DNA of 33,036 bases, from NCBI GenBank assembly GCA_018384055.1, contig JAHAZL010000093.1:1-33036 (forward strand). Direction: 5' to 3'. The DNA is from Treponema sp. Lineage in GTDB: Bacteria > Spirochaetota > Spirochaetia > Treponematales > Treponemataceae. Below are positions 31,202 through 33,036 of this stretch, piece by piece (position 1 is the stretch's first letter; each line of letters starts with the position of its first letter). The notes under the pieces are model-generated. The model ran no database searches. It was not told the DNA's origin and worked only from the letters and a program-made list of their open reading frames with translations. The translations under genes were made by a program, and so were the position numbers.

Positions 31202-32236
31202 CTAGCATTCAAAAGCCTTTTCAAGTTTTTCATCCAGAAGGGAAACGAAATTTGAAAAGGTTATTTTTTTATTCTCTATATTTTCTGAAAGCTTCTCAAA
31301 ATATTCAAATACAAGGGACATGAACAAACCTGCTCTTGAAGGCAGCTTCATGTTTTTATCCGCAATGAGTTTTGAAAGGAAAACACAGCTGCAAAGCTTT
31401 ATGGACCTTTCAAGTCCAGAAAAAATTGCACCGTCCGTAATTTTAAGTTTCCAGATTTCTGCAAGGATCTTGCCGTGGGGAACAAGAATCGAAAAGAAAG
31501 TTACTGACAGGATGAGTGCAAGTGAAGGAAGAAGATTTACCCTTTTGTTTTTTATGAAGCAGGCAATTACGGCTAAAAGGAAAATTCCACTGACTGCATA
31601 AATTGATTTAGAAAAGAAAAGCAGGATGAACATTGAAAGAGAGAATGCCAAAACAAGGAATTGAAACTTTGGAGATGATTTTTTTTCTTCTGCGGCTGCA
31701 GATTTTTTCCCCGCGGATTTTACTTCCGTCCAATTTTTATTTCTTAGGTCTGCAAGCCACTTTGATTTTTCTACAAAGACATTGGCAAATAAGCCCATTG
31801 CAATTGATGCAACGAAACTGATGGCAAGCAAAACAGGTGCAACAAATTTCGTGTTCTCTCCAAAAAGAAAAATGCAGGCAACACCAAGCTGGGCAAGGTT
31901 GTTGGCAAGTCCGCCTGCCATGCTGATGCCAAGCCAGGACACAAGTTTTCTTCCGTAAAAAAGATGGAAGATCGCCATCATCACAAAACCTGAAGCAACC
32001 GATCCTGCCAGTGAAAAAAGAAACACATAGGAGAAAAGGGTTCCGCTGATTATAGCCTGCAAGAGCACTTTAAGAAAAATCAAGGCGGTGCTTTCCTTAC
32101 GGGACATGCAGAGAAATGAAATCATTATTGGAAGGTTTGCAAGACCAATCCTGAAAAATGGCACAGGCTTTGGAATTGCATATTCAACTGCGGAAAGAAA
32201 AAAACACAAGGCCGAAAAGAAGGCAAGTTTTCTCAT
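31202..32236 (-). CDS. Gx-transporter/HepS-like membrane protein fused to a second membrane domain
   Basis: A 344-residue polytopic protein. Residues 1-165 match the Gx transporter (heptaprenyl diphosphate synthase component I-like) family, related to ECF substrate-binding subunits: KPVPFFRIGLANLPIMISF, MAGGLANNLAQLGVAC. A basic linker (about 170-190, KSAGKKSAAAEEKKSS) leads to a second membrane part (195-344) whose GLERSIKLCSCVFLSKLIAD and LFMSLVFEYFEKLSENIE segments recall the T (CbiQ-like) component of ECF transporters; this second call is tentative. If correct, S and T functions are fused. The substrate is unknown. It begins 13 nt after the mnmG stop, so it is co-transcribed with mnmG. 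Only a weak ribosome site is visible. Confidence 0.72.
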   Translation of the reverse strand: MRKLAFFSALCFFLSAVEYAIPKPVPFFRIGLANLPIMISFLCMSRKESTALIFLKVLLQAIISGTLFSYVFLFSLAGSVASGFVMMAIFHLFYGRKLVSWLGISMAGGLANNLAQLGVACIFLFGENTKFVAPVLLAISFVASIAMGLFANVFVEKSKWLADLRNKNWTEVKSAGKKSAAAEEKKSSPKFQFLVLAFSLSMFILLFFSKSIYAVSGIFLLAVIACFIKNKRVNLLPSLALILSVTFFSILVPHGKILAEIWKLKITDGAIFSGLERSIKLCSCVFLSKLIADKNMKLPSRAGLFMSLVFEYFEKLSENIENKKITFSNFVSLLDEKLEKAFEC

Positions 32237-32249
32237 TGCAGGCCGCCAC

Positions 32250-33036
32250 CTACTGAAGGTAAACCATCAGGAGCATGATATCGCTGTTGCGGATTCCACT
32301 GATGCGGGATGCCTGTCCCAAAGTTACAGGGCGAACCTTCTCAAGCTTGCCACGGCTTTCTGACGAAAGGGCCACGATCTTTGAATAGTCAAAGTTATCC
32401 GGAATGCGGACATTTTCCATGCGGTGCATCTTTGCAACACGGTTGTCCTGCTTTTCAATGTAGTAGCGGTACTTGTGGTCTTCCTGAGCAAGAGTCCACT
32501 CAATGAGAGTATAGTTTCCGGGATTTTCTGCATCCGGATGCTTGTCCAAAAATGCCATGGCTTCTTCTACGTTGCGGTATTTCAGTTCCATGGAATCCAT
32601 CTGTTCTTTTGAAATGAGGCCAACATTGAAACCTTTCTGGCGCAACCTTCTGTCTGCCGTATCGTGACGAAGCTTAAGTCGGTATTCTGCACGGGCAGTA
32701 AACATACGGTATGGCTCCTTTGTTCCAAGAGTAACAAGGTCATCGATGAGAACGCCGATGTAACCTTCATCACGGCCAAGAACAAGAGGTTCATAAGACG
32801 GAATTTTTTCAAAATTGTTGAAGCCATTTTCCGTCTGGAAGTTTTTAAGTTTTTCAGAAAGTTCCTTTGTTTCGCGTGCAGAAATTTCCGCAAAGTTCTT
32901 GAGATCTTCCGCGTTGAACACAGGCTTTGGCTGGAACTTTCCTTTTTCTCCGCTGGCAGGAGATGAATAGATTTTTGAATCTGCGGCACAGAGGGGACCA
33001 CAGAGATTTTTATGCTCGCGGGCATAAAGGCCTGCA
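32250..33036 (-). CDS. mnmG: MnmG (GidA), C-terminal part, 5' end outside the window
   Basis: FAD-dependent partner of MnmE in U34 tRNA modification. About 262 C-terminal residues are present; the frame is open to the window edge (AGLYAREHKNLCGPL is the first part read), so the start and the FAD-binding N-terminus lie beyond it. Diagnostic blocks are GYIGVLIDDLVTLGTKEPYR, MFTARAEYRLKLRHDTADRR, and the C-terminal helical domain with VRPVTLGQASRISGI. The usual short internal spacer between the FAD part and the GYIGVLIDD block seems longer here (about residues 15-80). mnmE lies about 8 kb away; the downstream gene encodes a Gx-transporter-like protein. Confidence 0.95.
   Translation of the reverse strand, partial: AGLYAREHKNLCGPLCAADSKIYSSPASGEKGKFQPKPVFNAEDLKNFAEISARETKELSEKLKNFQTENGFNNFEKIPSYEPLVLGRDEGYIGVLIDDLVTLGTKEPYRMFTARAEYRLKLRHDTADRRLRQKGFNVGLISKEQMDSMELKYRNVEEAMAFLDKHPDAENPGNYTLIEWTLAQEDHKYRYYIEKQDNRVAKMHRMENVRIPDNFDYSKIVALSSESRGKLEKVRPVTLGQASRISGIRNSDIMLLMVYLQ

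Overview
The window most likely comes from a Treponema-like spirochaete (host-associated, moderate to low GC). The evidence is the mix of gene families: a ChvE-type multiple-sugar ABC transporter, a family II CBS pyrophosphatase, a 510-residue protein that looks like a spirochaete family, a FliL-like protein behind hflX, cysteine-anchored lipoproteins, an HD-GYP protein with a large extracytoplasmic domain, and a secreted DUF4015-type glycoside hydrolase. Genus assignment is an inference from gene content; no rRNA is present. It reads as chromosomal core and metabolic sequence. I see no prophage, integrase, transposase, CRISPR array or toxin-antitoxin locus.

Layout. 1-3.4 kb: an orphan Hpt phosphotransfer protein, a CBS/DRTGG pyrophosphatase, a tRNA-Asp(GUC) with a textbook promoter and terminator, and an AEC permease. 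3.5-8.0 kb: glnA followed by an ANTAR response regulator, facing a two-gene operon of a membrane pseudo-histidine-kinase and an HD-GYP c-di-GMP phosphodiesterase. 8.1-10.9 kb: a beta-CASP metallo-beta-lactamase protein with slyX, then a hemolysin-III/PAQR protein. 11-15 kb: chvE-mmsA-mmsB with a terminator between the first two genes. 15.3-18.9 kb: a conserved unknown protein, then a Cache-like membrane protein with an acidic 15-residue repeat and a small basic protein. 19-22.7 kb: hflX with a FliL-like gene, a small lipoprotein, and purD. 22.7-22.95 kb: two palindromic MITE/REP-like elements. 23-29 kb: a substrate-binding lipoprotein, a secreted glycoside-hydrolase-like protein and mnmE in one run, preceded by an orphan PTS EIIC with a structured leader. 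29.1-33 kb: a TSCPD protein, a diacylglycerol-kinase-family protein with queH, a decayed HD-GYP tail, an ECF-like membrane protein and the 3' part of mnmG.

Themes. Sugar uptake and polysaccharide use recur (ChvE-MmsAB, orphan binding lipoprotein, DUF4015 hydrolase, EIIC). tRNA wobble modification recurs (mnmE, mnmG, queH; the window's own tRNA-Asp GUC is a standard queuosine substrate). Signalling parts are present but atypical: an orphan Hpt, a pseudokinase, HD-GYP and ANTAR.

The most striking unlisted pattern is promoter architecture. Seven independent genes (ppaC, the AEC permease, the pseudokinase, the 510-aa gene, hflX, purD and the DAG kinase) have a -10 box (TATAAT or a close variant) ending only 6-7 nt before the ATG and no Shine-Dalgarno sequence, which predicts leaderless mRNAs. 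Other genes in the same window have clear AGGAG-type ribosome sites, so the two initiation modes appear to coexist.
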